DNA of 64,000 bases from UBA7916 sp036121365 (GCA_036121365.1 JAZAFR010000029.1:1-64000), one strand, 5' to 3'; counted from the first letter of the stretch, positions 47,059 to 56,085 are shown. The notes: generated by a model not told the origin, from the letters alone. Program-made: numbers and translations.

Positions 47059-47135
47059 TGGCGGAGTGGACGGGATTCGAACCCGCGACCCCCGGCGTGA
47101 CAGGCCGGTATTCTAACCAACTGAACTACCACTCC
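47059..47135 (-). tRNA. tRNA-Asp(GUC)
   Basis: Minus strand: acceptor GGAGTGG/CCACTCC, anticodon stem CCGGC/GCCGG with loop CTGTCAC (anticodon GUC), T arm CGGG-TTCGAAT-CCCG. Discriminator G followed by an encoded CCA (47061-47059). It is the only one of the five tRNA genes here with CCA. It ends 12 nt before ppiD. Confidence 0.96.
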
Positions 47136-47150
47136 ACACGTTTTGTGTTA

Positions 47151-47223
47151 TGGGTACTGAGGGAGTCGAACCCCCGACATTCGCCTTGTAAGGGCGACGC
47201 TCTACCAGCTGAGCTAAGTACCC
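47151..47223 (-). tRNA. tRNA-Val(UAC)
   Basis: Minus strand: acceptor GGGTACT/AGTACCC, anticodon stem TCGCC/GGCGA with loop CTTACAA (anticodon UAC), T arm GGGGG-TTCGACT-CCCTC. Discriminator A; TAA follows, so no CCA is encoded. It lies 15 nt upstream of tRNA-Asp and probably shares a transcript with it. Confidence 0.96.
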
Positions 47224-47284
47224 AATTTATACAGTATTATACACAGGCATTTCGATTTGTAAATACCAATGTATAAAATACTTT

Positions 47285-47587
47285 CTAAGATTCTTCTTGA
47301 ATTGCCTCTTTGTAGTCGCTTCCTGCACTGAATTTTACAGTTTGTTTCTCATCAATTTGAATGGGTTCACCAGTTTTTGGATGAGTTGCCATTCTTGCTT
47401 TTCTCGTTTTACGAGTGAATGTGCCAAATTTTGCGACACGACATAGTCCGAATTTTTTGGTCAGATCTATGATTTGATCAAAAGTTAGATCCACAATGGT
47501 TTTAACTGTAGATTTAGAGATTTTCGAATTTTCCATTGCGCTTGACGATGCTATTGCATCCACAATTTCTTTTTTTCCTGTTGCCAT
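47285..47587 (-). CDS. HU-family histone-like DNA-binding protein
   Basis: 100 residues with the HU/IHF fold: N-terminal helices (KKEIVDAIASSSAMENSKISKSTVKTIVDLTFDQI), the beta-arm region RVAKFGTFTRKTRKARMATHPKTGEPIQI and the C-terminal KQTVKFSAGSDYKEAI. The position upstream of ppiD is that of hupB, but the sequence is divergent (GLCRVAKFGTF rather than GFGTF), so I leave the symbol open. It bends and compacts DNA. A strong promoter lies upstream. Confidence 0.9.
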   Translation of the reverse strand: MATGKKEIVDAIASSSAMENSKISKSTVKTIVDLTFDQIIDLTKKFGLCRVAKFGTFTRKTRKARMATHPKTGEPIQIDEKQTVKFSAGSDYKEAIQEES

Positions 47588-47627
47588 TTGCTATTACCTC
47601 ACTTTGTGTGTTTGATTTAACACAATA

Positions 47628-47656
47628 ACGATAGCTATATATTACGGAATTGTCAA
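47628..47656 (-). promoter_or_regulatory. Sigma-70-type promoter for the HU gene
   Basis: TTGACA (47656-47651), 17-nt spacer, TATCGT (47633-47628) on the minus strand, 41 nt before the HU ATG. Confidence 0.65.
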
Positions 47657-47784
47657 TAATATTTGCTATAAAAATGGTTAATGTGTATTGAAATCAGATT
47701 CTTTTTTCTAGTTTTTACTGTATACGGTCTTAACTGTTTGTTTTATTGTTTTTTGTTTTTTTGTGAATTGAATGCTTTTTTCTC

Positions 47785-48741
47785 CTATATTCTTCTAATT
47801 TGCCTATTATACGCTTTTATCTTTTCTTTTTCTGCTGACATTCTGTTTAAAGATTTTTTAAATCTACTGTTTCTTCTATTTTTCAGATTCATCAAATACT
47901 CAAAGCCCAATTTTACATAGTTGCTTGATATATTAGCTATTGATAAGTTTTTTTTTATCTGACTTTGTCTTAGCCTTCTTAGACTTAACAACAAGATGAT
48001 TGTAAAGATTATGTAGATAGTCGTGTATCTCAAAAAATACCCTATGATCGTACTTAATGCAATTTTTATTAAATGTGATATGTTTTTTTTAATTAATGAA
48101 AAACAATACTGAGGACATTTTTTTGTACATTCTTTCATGATCCATTTTTTCCAGGTATTTACCGGTTTATCATTTTTGATTTCTTTTCCTGTGTCGAACT
48201 TCTCAATGGTCTTGTAGTTTTTTGTGAGTACGCTCATCACATCACTGTGCGTTTTATTTAATGAATCAGATGTCAATCTTATGGTTGGTCTTTCATTTGC
48301 ATTTGTTGTCAAATATGTTTTGATATTTTCTGATGTTTGTCCGATTTCTTCTGTATGTATTATTATGATTCCTGATTTCAGTTTTTTATTATTTTTAAAT
48401 ATGATGTTCCATTCCAGCCAAGGGTGGAGTTCATCATCTTGTGGTTCTTTGTGAGTAATTTGAGATTGTTTTTTGTATTGTTGTATTGCTATTTTTATTT
48501 TCTTTTTTTTTCGTGTGATTCCGTATATTTCACCTGTATGTTGTTCTAAGTAGGCGTACGATTTTCCTATGATTGTTATTCTATCGCCGTATTGTAATGT
48601 TTTTTTTATTCTTATATTACATGGGATTTTGTCTGATGATAGTTCTGCAATGTATTTTAGAATTATGCTTGTCCATTCAAGTTCATCGGTTCCTTGAAAC
48701 TGTTGGTGTGTTTTATGTCGAAGAAAATATAATTGAGTCAT
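47785..48741 (-). CDS. Unknown membrane protein
   Basis: 318 residues starting MTQLYFLRHKTHQQFQGTDEL. The first ~200 residues are soluble and charged (beta-rich patterns IRIKKTLQYGDRITIIG, WNIIFKNNKKLKSGIIIIH). Then a short cysteine-containing stretch (KECTKKCPQYC) leads to a hydrophobic block (~228-262, probably two helices). A strongly basic tail (KNRRNSRFKKSLNRMSAEKEKIKAYNRQ, in part) ends the protein. The N-terminal part shows ring-ligase-like topology hints (as in membrane E3 families) only very loosely; I do not assign it. It is divergent from the MscS gene. Confidence 0.6.
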   Translation of the reverse strand: MTQLYFLRHKTHQQFQGTDELEWTSIILKYIAELSSDKIPCNIRIKKTLQYGDRITIIGKSYAYLEQHTGEIYGITRKKKKIKIAIQQYKKQSQITHKEPQDDELHPWLEWNIIFKNNKKLKSGIIIIHTEEIGQTSENIKTYLTTNANERPTIRLTSDSLNKTHSDVMSVLTKNYKTIEKFDTGKEIKNDKPVNTWKKWIMKECTKKCPQYCFSLIKKNISHLIKIALSTIIGYFLRYTTIYIIFTIILLLSLRRLRQSQIKKNLSIANISSNYVKLGFEYLMNLKNRRNSRFKKSLNRMSAEKEKIKAYNRQIRRI

Positions 48742-48898
48742 TGGTTTGGTTCCGTGTTTTATGTATTATTTGTTTTTTTATGGTAGTGTAAATACCGTAT
48801 TTATCTTTCATTTTGTTTTTTTCCTTCTAATTTGTAAAAAAAAAGCACAGTTTTCTTTTTTTGTTGTATACTTAATATATCAGATACTTAGGGATGTT

Positions 48899-50029
48899 AT
48901 GCATATTTTAATTGTTGAGATTTTATTGGCTCTATTTGCTTTTTTAATCTATAGGGTTTTAATGAAGTTGGAATCATCCTCGACCCATGTTGTTATTGCA
49001 GGTTGGTTGCAGAGTTTGTGGGTGCCTTTATTGTCGCTGTTATTTTTCACTTGGTTTTATTTTTCTTTTAATGTTTTGCCTTGGGATCTTTATATCAAAG
49101 ATATCTCCTCGTTTTTTGATTTGGGTTCTTCAAAAGAGACCGCAGCTGCAATTGCAGATTATACGAAGTATTTTTATTACTACGCACATATCTTTTTTGT
49201 TGTTACTTATAGCGTGCTTATTTGTTGGGTCTCTAATGGTGTTATAAAAAAATGGGAAGTTGATTTTTATAGGAATAGCAGCGTTTACTCTTCAGATTTT
49301 CAGTCATCTGTTGAGGTTTTATTTATGATCTTACGTGCATTGGTTTATTTAATCATAGCGTTTGTTCTAATGCGTGCCTTTGATTTGGATCATTTGGCAG
49401 ACAGTTTGTTTACTACTGGGGCAGTTGGTGCTTTATTTGTCAGTTTCGCAGCGCGAGACTCAATAGCCAATATTTTTGGTGGTTTTATGATTTTGCTTGA
49501 TAGGCCTTTCAGAGTTGGAGATTATATCAGTTCACCTGATCGCGATATTGAAGGTACTGTTGAACGTATCGGGTGGCGTGTAACACAAGTTCGGACACCT
49601 CAAAAAAGAACAAAGTATATTCCTAACTGTTTGTTTTCTACTGTCTCAATTGAAAATTTAACTCGCATGAGTAATCGACGTATTCGTATTACTTTGGGAA
49701 TACGTTATCTTGATCTTGATAAGGTTGCTAAGATTTGTAAAAAAATGGAAAAGTCTTTTGAGAAGTATGACTTTATTGATAAACGCATGAGTAATTTTTG
49801 CACGTTCAATTCACTCGGGGACTTCTCTGTTAATATATTGCTCAATGTGTTTACAAGGCCTCAGACATTTAAGGAATACAATAAATCAATAGAAATCATG
49901 TTGCATACTGCTGTCAAAATCATCAAGTCTAATGATGCTGACTTTCCGTTTCCAACAACAACACTGGATGCAAATGGGATTGTCAGTCGTTTGAAAGAAT
50001 TACAAGATGATAAATTATCAAAAGCTTAA
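48899..50029 (+). CDS. MscS-family mechanosensitive channel
   Basis: 376 residues from ATG at 48899, which has AGGGATG upstream and a TATACT -10 at ~48868; an in-frame start at 48746 would leave no room for promoters. Four N-terminal hydrophobic segments lead to the pore-lining helix and beta domain: GALFVSFAARDSIANIFGGFMILLDRPFRVGDYI, seen here in two parts, is the family signature. The cytoplasmic vestibule follows (NCLFSTVSIENLTRMSNRRI). It releases osmolytes on hypo-osmotic shock at the inner membrane. Longer than E. coli MscS (286 aa), it is nearer the YnaI/YbdG-size class. Confidence 0.9.
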   Translation: MHILIVEILLALFAFLIYRVLMKLESSSTHVVIAGWLQSLWVPLLSLLFFTWFYFSFNVLPWDLYIKDISSFFDLGSSKETAAAIADYTKYFYYYAHIFFVVTYSVLICWVSNGVIKKWEVDFYRNSSVYSSDFQSSVEVLFMILRALVYLIIAFVLMRAFDLDHLADSLFTTGAVGALFVSFAARDSIANIFGGFMILLDRPFRVGDYISSPDRDIEGTVERIGWRVTQVRTPQKRTKYIPNCLFSTVSIENLTRMSNRRIRITLGIRYLDLDKVAKICKKMEKSFEKYDFIDKRMSNFCTFNSLGDFSVNILLNVFTRPQTFKEYNKSIEIMLHTAVKIIKSNDADFPFPTTTLDANGIVSRLKELQDDKLSKA

Positions 50030-50210
50030 GTATTTTTTACAAATTTTGATCGTTAGCGCTATTGTGTGTGCGTAAAATTCTGAGTTCTGAACACAGTTCT
50101 TTTGGCATAAGAAAATGCAAAATAGTTGCTGTACTGTCGGCTGTTTATAGGATTGGTTGCGTGCAGCAATAACGTATATTCCAACGTACTCAGGTTTTAT
50201 CTGCTGTTTG

Positions 50211-51161
50211 CTAAAATGGCGACCAACAACAATCTATGTCGTTTTTACATGCTTTTGCACTCTCAATCACATGGTGCGCTTGTCTATAATCTACACTATT
50301 GGTGTGCACATTTGCTGCTAATGTAATTGCCTTATCGGCAAAAAGTTCTTTTTCTTTGATAGTATCTTCATGTTTGGCTCTTGCAAGATGATATTTTGCC
50401 CATACAAGATAATGTTTAGATTCATACAATGGCGCACCATCTTTTTCGCCGTCCTCTTTATCTACTTGAGTTCTTGGCATCAGTCTGTCTAAGATTAATT
50501 TCGCTTCGCGTAAGTCGTTGGATTTATCCCCAAAAAGGAAAAACATCTGTGGGCGCTCAATCAATGCCTCTGCCGTTAAATACAAGCAATAATCATCATA
50601 TTGAAACTTTTGGTTCACATTGCTCAATACATTCAATGCTTCATTATATCGATTTAATCCGATTAAAACTTGTGCTTTCAGTGCTTCGGTCTTTAAGCAA
50701 ATAGTTTCATTTGCACGATTTCTATTAGATAATTGTTTGATATTCTTCAGTACAAACTCTAGAGTTGCTTTACCATTTTCACTGCATAATCCTTCTGCAG
50801 CGTCTCGATAATGCTCATCTTCCAACGCGCATGCCTCTTTTTCCTGTTTGCTTTGATTGACATATGCTTGCAAAGATTTTTTATGCAGGCCATAAGGAAC
50901 ATTCGTCAAGTTAAGCTGATACATTGGTGTTGTATATAACTTTTTTTGCAGCTCTTGTTTATTTTTTAATGACGGGTTGATTCTTATCTGATAGCGTAAC
51001 TGACGAAGTCTTGCATAACTGTCATGTCGATCATTTCCAGATGCCTTATCTTCATAGGCGTTTATATCAAAACCCCTTGGCATTTCGTCTAATGTGCTCT
51101 GCAATAGTTCTTTACCTATAGAAAGGTCTAATGTGCTTGTTTTTCCCGCATTGATTGTCAT
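50211..51161 (-). CDS. Unknown helical protein, TPR-like
   Basis: 316 residues with no signal peptide or membrane segment. The sequence is helical throughout. Residues ~150-300 contain TPR-like helix pairs (KAQVLIGLNRYNEALNVLSNV; YLVWAKYHLARAKHEDTIKE). Seven or more cysteines are scattered, three of them near the C-terminus (CKNDIDCCWSPF). I recognise no family. AGGAAACTAC precedes the ATG and a good promoter lies upstream. It is convergent with the MscS gene. Confidence 0.65.
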   Translation of the reverse strand: MTINAGKTSTLDLSIGKELLQSTLDEMPRGFDINAYEDKASGNDRHDSYARLRQLRYQIRINPSLKNKQELQKKLYTTPMYQLNLTNVPYGLHKKSLQAYVNQSKQEKEACALEDEHYRDAAEGLCSENGKATLEFVLKNIKQLSNRNRANETICLKTEALKAQVLIGLNRYNEALNVLSNVNQKFQYDDYCLYLTAEALIERPQMFFLFGDKSNDLREAKLILDRLMPRTQVDKEDGEKDGAPLYESKHYLVWAKYHLARAKHEDTIKEKELFADKAITLAANVHTNSVDYRQAHHVIESAKACKNDIDCCWSPF

Positions 51162-51190
51162 GTAGTTTCCTGTGTTGTTATTTTGTTGGT

Positions 51191-51219
51191 ATTTTATAAG
51201 ATATGTAAGTCAAAGTCAA
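51191..51219 (-). promoter_or_regulatory. Sigma-70-type promoter
   Basis: TTGACT (51219-51214), 17-nt spacer, TAAAAT (51196-51191) on the minus strand, upstream of the 50211-51161 gene. TTGACT is repeated six bases further on, a small direct repeat. Confidence 0.6.
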
Positions 51220-51670
51220 TGTGTTACTGAGGATGTTAGGTATGTGCACGAAAAATGGTTGCTGCAGACGTCCTCTTTTTGTCGCGAGATAATACTATGT
51301 AAGAATTAAAGTCAGTACACCATCTGAGACGTTTGGTTGTTTTGTTTGTAGTATGATTTCAGTAATTGATTGCTTATTAGTGTATATGTTTGTGAATGTA
51401 AAATCATTTCTCTATCTCTTGAATTCAGATATGCAATCTTATATTTTGTGTAACTAATGACATGATTTAATTCCATATGTTATTTATGAATATGTCTATT
51501 TTATCATTTGATGCAATGGTGTATTTGGGTATGGTGTTGTGGGTTTCAGATTGGTAAATTTATTGATGTTCTATACTAATTGTATGAGTGCTTTGTGTGT
51601 CTAATTTGTTCTCTATTTTCTTGTTGCTCAGTTGGTGTTATACTGAATTGATCTAATTTTGGAGTATGCT
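51220..51670. other. Noncoding region between divergent genes
   Basis: Only short frames without ribosome sites occur (longest ~34 codons). A TATACT at 51639-51644, with a weak TTTTCT 17 nt before it, is a possible promoter for the fucosyltransferase operon. Nothing else recognised. Confidence 0.4.
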
Positions 51671-52711
51671 GTGGGTGATATTGTTGTAAAGGTGTTGTCT
51701 AAGTATGAACTTGATCGTGAGCGGACAGGCCTGGAGGCGTTGCCAGGAGTGCGATTTGTTTTTGATGATGATTCAGCATATGATTGGATGGTCGTTTATG
51801 ATGACTTGCCTTCTATCTCTGGTGAGTCGTTGTCTCTTTCGTCTGAATTGATTTCTTGCGATCCCAGTCGAACCATCTTGTTGACTTATGAGCCTTCGTC
51901 AATCAAGTTTTATGGATATGATTATGTGCGTCAGTTTGCCCACGTCTTGACCAGTCATGAAGTTGCTTGTTTGTCCCATCCCAATCGACATGATGTGCCT
52001 CCTGTTGGTCTTTGGTATTATGGTTCCCATTCAGATGCTCAATCTTTGTCTGTTCCTCCTATTAAAACACGTAACGTTTCCGTTTTTTATTCGGGAAAAA
52101 CGATGAGCCACAGTTTGCACGATCTTCGTCATCGCTTTATTACTGGTATGATGAATCGCTTTGGGGATAATTTGTCTGTTTATGGGAGAGGGTATCAGCC
52201 TGTTGAAAAAAAGAAAACGGCTTTGGATTCATATCGTTATCATATTGCTATGGAAAATCATCGAGGACCTCACCATTGGACTGAAAAATTATCGGATTGT
52301 TATTTGGGTTATTGTATGCCAATTTATGCTGGTTGTACTAATGTCGGTGATTACTTTCCTAAAAACAGCTATATTCAAGTGGATCCGCGTTGTGTTGATT
52401 CTGCTTATGATCGCATCACCCAGGCGATTGCAGAGGGTTATTATGAAAAAAATATTTCAGCCATTATTGAGGCTAGGCAACGTGTTTTAAGTCGCTACAG
52501 TTTGGGGCGTATTTTGTCTGAGTATGTCTTAAACTGTGAGTCTAATGTGTCTGGATTGATAACGCCGTTTCGCGGATCTGATGTGATTTACAGTCGGCAT
52601 TTATTGATGCATAAAAAACCTTTGGCTTTTTTGAGATATGCAGTTGGTAAAGTGTTTTCAAGACGATATCATCGATTAAAATGGCGTAAATATAGTCAGC
52701 TTTTGGATTGA
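51671..52711 (+). CDS. GT10-family fucosyltransferase-like protein
   Basis: About 346 residues from GTG at 51671, chosen for the GGAG six nt upstream; a TTG at 51659 is the alternative. The C-terminal half matches family GT10 (alpha-1,3/4-fucosyltransferases): YRYHIAMENHRGPHHWTEKL, then YLGYCMPIYAGCTNVGDYFP and SYIQVD. These are the donor-binding motifs (IAFENS...TEKL...PVYWG in homologues). It probably decorates lipopolysaccharide or another surface glycan; the GDP-sugar is not certain. Its stop overlaps the ccmA reading frame, so the two may be co-translated. Confidence 0.88.
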   Translation: MGDIVVKVLSKYELDRERTGLEALPGVRFVFDDDSAYDWMVVYDDLPSISGESLSLSSELISCDPSRTILLTYEPSSIKFYGYDYVRQFAHVLTSHEVACLSHPNRHDVPPVGLWYYGSHSDAQSLSVPPIKTRNVSVFYSGKTMSHSLHDLRHRFITGMMNRFGDNLSVYGRGYQPVEKKKTALDSYRYHIAMENHRGPHHWTEKLSDCYLGYCMPIYAGCTNVGDYFPKNSYIQVDPRCVDSAYDRITQAIAEGYYEKNISAIIEARQRVLSRYSLGRILSEYVLNCESNVSGLITPFRGSDVIYSRHLLMHKKPLAFLRYAVGKVFSRRYHRLKWRKYSQLLD

Positions 52712-53370
52712 TTTTTGTGCTGTGTCGATTGAATGATGTTCAGCTTGATTGGCCTTGTGCCAGAGAGTGGATTTTATCTGAACATGCAGATGGATCAAGG
52801 CGCTTTAATGGATTTGATTTACACTCTGCTCTGGTGTACTGGCTGCGGGGCAGTAATGGTGTGGGTAAATCAACCTGGCTTAGGGTGGTTTCGGGTTTGT
52901 TGCCTAGTTTGGGTAAGGTGGATTGGTCTTTGTGTTCGTATCAGGGGCAGTTGAAGAAAGGTTTTTATGTTCTTTCTCCAATGGGGTATGCGGCTTCATC
53001 CACTGTTTCTGATTTGGTTAGTCGTGAGTACTTTATTCGGACAGGCTTCGATCTGCCGGAGCTCTTGTTGAGTCAATTTTTGAATCGTTTTTCACTTTTG
53101 TCACATAGGGACACAACATGGCAGTGTTTATCCTCAGGACAAAAAAAGGCTTTGCAGCTCTCATCGCTGTGTTACGCAGATCGTTTGATATGGATTTTGG
53201 ATGAGCCCTTTGTCTATTTAGACAGTCATTTGAGAGTTGTTTTGCTCTCATTAATACAGGAGCATATTCAATTGGGCGGTACTGTGTTAATTGTCAGTCA
53301 TTCTGATTTTTCCTGTGAACATCGTTCTGTTTTTTTGAGTAGGGGAGGTCTGTTGTGTATGGATTCTTGA
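52708..53370 (+). CDS. ccmA: Haem/cytochrome c maturation ABC ATPase CcmA
   Basis: 220 residues from TTG at 52708; GTG at 52717 is an alternative start. ABC ATPase with Walker A GSNGVGKST (~48-56), signature LSSGQKKAL, Walker B LIWILDEPF and the H-loop IVSHSD. Its size and its pairing with CcmB identify it. CcmAB releases holo-CcmE for cytochrome c maturation. The N-terminal strand is divergent and the start weak. ccmC, ccmE and ccmF are not adjacent in this window. Confidence 0.85.
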   Translation: MIFVLCRLNDVQLDWPCAREWILSEHADGSRRFNGFDLHSALVYWLRGSNGVGKSTWLRVVSGLLPSLGKVDWSLCSYQGQLKKGFYVLSPMGYAASSTVSDLVSREYFIRTGFDLPELLLSQFLNRFSLLSHRDTTWQCLSSGQKKALQLSSLCYADRLIWILDEPFVYLDSHLRVVLLSLIQEHIQLGGTVLIVSHSDFSCEHRSVFLSRGGLLCMDS

Positions 53371-54023
53371 AAAATCAATTTTTTGGATTCATTTATGCGC
53401 CAGAGTTGTGGCTTTCTGGTTGTGTGTTTTGGGTTTTGGAGTCATTTGTCTTTCTTCTGTTTTTGCAGCCAAGTCATTCTTTGTCTTTGACTCAAAAGAT
53501 GGGTTTATTGTGGGGTATTGTTCTTTTTTCTCATGGTGCATTGATGGGACAATATCTGACTCGTTCAAGGATGATCTGGTTGTTTGAGGCTGAGCAGTTT
53601 TCTAAGATTCGATTTTCAGTATGGTTTTTGGATTTGCTATGTTTGTGGTTGATGTATTCTATGTTGTTTTTTCTTTTATTGCCTTTGGTCTGTCTTTTGT
53701 ATGGTTTGTCCATTTCAGAATCTGTGTTTTTGTATCTATTGTGGTTGTTGTCATCTCCTGTTTGTTTCTTGCAGATGTACTTGGCCCGTCTTGTTTCTAT
53801 GTTTATGCAGCATGGTGTCCTATTGTCTATTTGTGTTGTTTTGCCTTGGATGATTCCTGAGCTTCTGTTGGTGATTGGTTGTTTGAATGAGGTTGTCATG
53901 ACAAGTGTTTTATCTACCCGTATTTGTTTTTTGTTGGGTTATAATATGTTGCTATCTTATTGTTTGTGTTATGTTATTGCGGCAGTTTTAAAGATTTGCT
54001 ACCAACATGCTTTGTTGGCGTAG
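53355..54023 (+). CDS. ccmB: Cytochrome c maturation membrane protein CcmB
   Basis: 222 residues from GTG at 53355, with GGGAGG six nt upstream, overlapping ccmA by 16 nt. Six hydrophobic segments are seen, and the conserved CcmB pattern FEAEQFSKIRFSVW follows the second. The helix-rich tail ends ICYQHALLA. It is the permease partner of CcmA at the inner membrane. The operon stops here; the convergent dksA 3' end is 81 nt away. Confidence 0.87.
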   Translation: MYGFLKNQFFGFIYAPELWLSGCVFWVLESFVFLLFLQPSHSLSLTQKMGLLWGIVLFSHGALMGQYLTRSRMIWLFEAEQFSKIRFSVWFLDLLCLWLMYSMLFFLLLPLVCLLYGLSISESVFLYLLWLLSSPVCFLQMYLARLVSMFMQHGVLLSICVVLPWMIPELLLVIGCLNEVVMTSVLSTRICFLLGYNMLLSYCLCYVIAAVLKICYQHALLA

Positions 54024-54104
54024 TTGGGCCCCCTGTGCTATTTGGGTATGTATTGGTTAAGCGAAGTTTTCCTGTTGTTTTGTATCGCAGGAAAGTCGTT
54101 TATC

Positions 54105-54539
54105 TCAGTAATTGGATTCTTCGCCCAATGTTTGAATATTTCCTTCTCTTTCAATTTTTTCCTCTATTGAATTTAAGGCTTCAGTTGACAGCGTGGCAGT
54201 TGGATTTGCTAATAATCTTGCAATGCCAATTGGTTCGCCAGTTTCTTCACAATAACCGTATTCGTGATTATGAATTCTATCTAGAGAGCTTTCTATCTGA
54301 TGTAATAGCTCAGTGTCTCGTTGGATGCCCAAATAGGTGACTTGTTTGATTTCTTCTATGCACGCAGTGTCTAGAGGATCTGCTTCAATTTCATTTTCAG
54401 CAATGGTTTCTCTGTAAGATATTAAATTCTCTATGACTTGTTTTCTCAGTTCGTTGAGTCTATTTGTAAAAAACTCAAGTTGTTTGTCTGACATATAGTC
54501 TTTGTTCTTAGAAGCAAGCAATTTTTTTTCGGTTAACAT
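54105..54539 (-). CDS. dksA: DksA/TraR-family transcription factor
   Basis: 144 residues. The coiled-coil part (~18-95) includes the tip with DPLDTACIEE; the globular part reads YCEETGEPIGIARLLANPTATLS. Only one of the four zinc-finger cysteines of E. coli DksA is left (the others are T, S and A here), a pattern known from cysteine-poor DksA forms that fold without zinc. DksA binds the RNA polymerase secondary channel and acts with ppGpp. GGAGG precedes the ATG and a strong promoter lies upstream. Confidence 0.88.
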   Translation of the reverse strand: MLTEKKLLASKNKDYMSDKQLEFFTNRLNELRKQVIENLISYRETIAENEIEADPLDTACIEEIKQVTYLGIQRDTELLHQIESSLDRIHNHEYGYCEETGEPIGIARLLANPTATLSTEALNSIEEKIEREGNIQTLGEESNY

Positions 54540-54587
54540 AGTATCCTCCTGTTTGTGTAAAATCCATTTACGTTACCTAACTTATTA

Positions 54588-54616
54588 ATATTACACTAAT
54601 ATTTTCTTTTTGTCAA
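54588..54616 (-). promoter_or_regulatory. Sigma-70-type promoter for dksA
   Basis: TTGACA (54616-54611), 17-nt spacer, TAATAT (54593-54588) on the minus strand, about 50 nt before the ATG. Confidence 0.75.
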
Positions 54617-54986
54617 ATCTAACTTTATATTTATGTATAAAAACAGCAATTTATTATTTAAGTATATGATTATATTTTATTTAAAATTAATCGTAATTTT
54701 TGTTTTGTGCTGATAAATTGTGTTTTTTTTCTTGTTATATTAATTTTTTGAAAATTTCTATTTAGTGGCTGTGCTAAAATTTAAATTTTTTAAGTATATG
54801 TTATAACCGTAGATATATTTGGAGCTGTGATCAATGAATCTCTCGATGCTATTAAGAAATGAGAAGAGGTGGTAGAGGCATTGCTTCTAGATATTGGTGT
54901 TGTGATGCTGATGGTTTGCTTTTTGTTTTCATTGAGATTAAACTGTTGCAATGTTTTTGTGTTTATTATAGGGCAAGAGAGGGGTC
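54617..54986. other. AT-rich noncoding region before the PfkB gene
   Basis: Very AT-rich. One short plus-strand frame (13 codons at ~54835) follows a GGAG but is too short to support. No tRNA or terminator seen. Confidence 0.4.
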
Positions 54987-55976
54987 ATGAGTGCCATTGA
55001 AGTAGTTGGTATTGGGAGCGCTTGGGTTGATCGAGTTTATCATTGTAGTGAGCGTTACTTGAAGTCTGTAGGGTTGGAGCCAGGTCGAATATATAAAGTA
55101 GGCTCTGAGCGTTATCGCAGCTTATGTCAAGGGCGGACGGATGTGTTCCAGTATGCTGGGGGGTCTGTTGCCAATAGCTTGGTCGCGCTTTCGCAGTTAT
55201 CACATCAGGTTGGATTTGTTGGAAAAGCTTCAGTAGATGGTGATGGTCTGTTTTTTATGAATGATTTGATGTCGCATGGGGTGTCTATGCGACTGCCTCC
55301 GAGTGATGAAGATTTGTCAACATCTGGCTGTTTGTTTTTTCACAGTGGGGCAGGGAGTGTCACTAAAGTTGTGCATCTGGGAGCTTCTAAAACCCTCGGT
55401 TTGGCTGACATGTCTATGCAAGATGTGATTGATGCACGTGTGCTGCTAGTCGAGGCAGATATACTTGATATGCCTAAACTACATGAGTGGCTGGCTTCTG
55501 TCTTGGATTTGGCCAAAAAGAACAAGACTCAAATTGTTTTGGTTCTGTCAAATAAATACGTGGTTTCTAGGCATCGCACATTTTTACTGGATTTATTGTG
55601 TATTGTGGATTTTGTTGCGGGTAATGAAATTGAATTTGAGACGTTGCTGAATACGCAAGCGATTGAAAATATACAGTCATATTTTTCACATTTGCCATTG
55701 ATCGGAATAATGACCCGATCTTCGGAAGGGTCATGCGTGTTTTCTTCTGATGAGTTTTTCTGTGTGCATTCGCATGGCTGTCAGTTGATCGATACTGTTG
55801 CTGCCGGTGATTATTATTTGTCTGGTTTTTTGCATGCTTATTTGAATGGTTTGGGCTTGCAGCAATCTGCAGATTTAGGCAGTGTTCTTGCCAGTAAAGT
55901 GTGTTCCCAAAGGGGTAGTCGTTGTTGCGATATGGAAGATCTTACTGAGATTGCCAGTAGCTTTATGGCAGTGTGA
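54987..55976 (+). CDS. PfkB-family kinase, adenosine-kinase-like
   Basis: 329 residues. Ribokinase-fold signatures: VVGIGSAWVDRVY at the start, QYAGGSVANSLVALSQL (substrate/anion site) and DTVAAGDYYLSGFLHAYL with the catalytic aspartate. The N-terminal pattern matches the adenosine-kinase-like subgroup rather than ribokinase or fructokinase. It phosphorylates a nucleoside or sugar with ATP in the cytoplasm; the exact substrate is not certain. AGAGAGGGG precedes the ATG. The nearest downstream gene encodes an unrelated secreted protein. Confidence 0.88.
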   Translation: MSAIEVVGIGSAWVDRVYHCSERYLKSVGLEPGRIYKVGSERYRSLCQGRTDVFQYAGGSVANSLVALSQLSHQVGFVGKASVDGDGLFFMNDLMSHGVSMRLPPSDEDLSTSGCLFFHSGAGSVTKVVHLGASKTLGLADMSMQDVIDARVLLVEADILDMPKLHEWLASVLDLAKKNKTQIVLVLSNKYVVSRHRTFLLDLLCIVDFVAGNEIEFETLLNTQAIENIQSYFSHLPLIGIMTRSSEGSCVFSSDEFFCVHSHGCQLIDTVAAGDYYLSGFLHAYLNGLGLQQSADLGSVLASKVCSQRGSRCCDMEDLTEIASSFMAV

Positions 55977-56085
55977 GTGATGGGTTCGTTGCTTTGAGTA
56001 TGGGTGCTTGTTTTGAGGGTTTATATTGTTGTGGTAATTTTTATGGACTTTTTTTCTTAATATTTTGGGTTTTGAGGAGGTGAGA

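Noticed and set aside
46895..47276. Plus-strand frames reading GIRTRDPRRDRP and TGFEPATPGVTG
   Set aside because: These are the well-known spurious proteins produced by reading antisense through tRNA genes, here tRNA-Asp and tRNA-Val.
47681..47920. 79-codon plus-strand hydrophobic frame
   Set aside because: It overlaps the 3' end of the 47785-48741 gene and shows only T-rich composition.
47785..48741. Possible membrane E3-ligase-like topology of the 318-residue protein
   Set aside because: The resemblance is only in layout; the few cysteines (KECTKKCPQYC) do not form a RING pattern.
50126..50326. 66-codon plus-strand frame
   Set aside because: It overlaps the end of the minus-strand TPR-like gene and lacks a ribosome site.
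53531..53899. 122-codon minus-strand frame inside ccmB
   Set aside because: It is antisense to a clear CcmB and has no family features.
54835..54880. 13-codon leader-like frame after GGAG
   Set aside because: Too short, no regulatory hairpin or biased codons to support a leader peptide.
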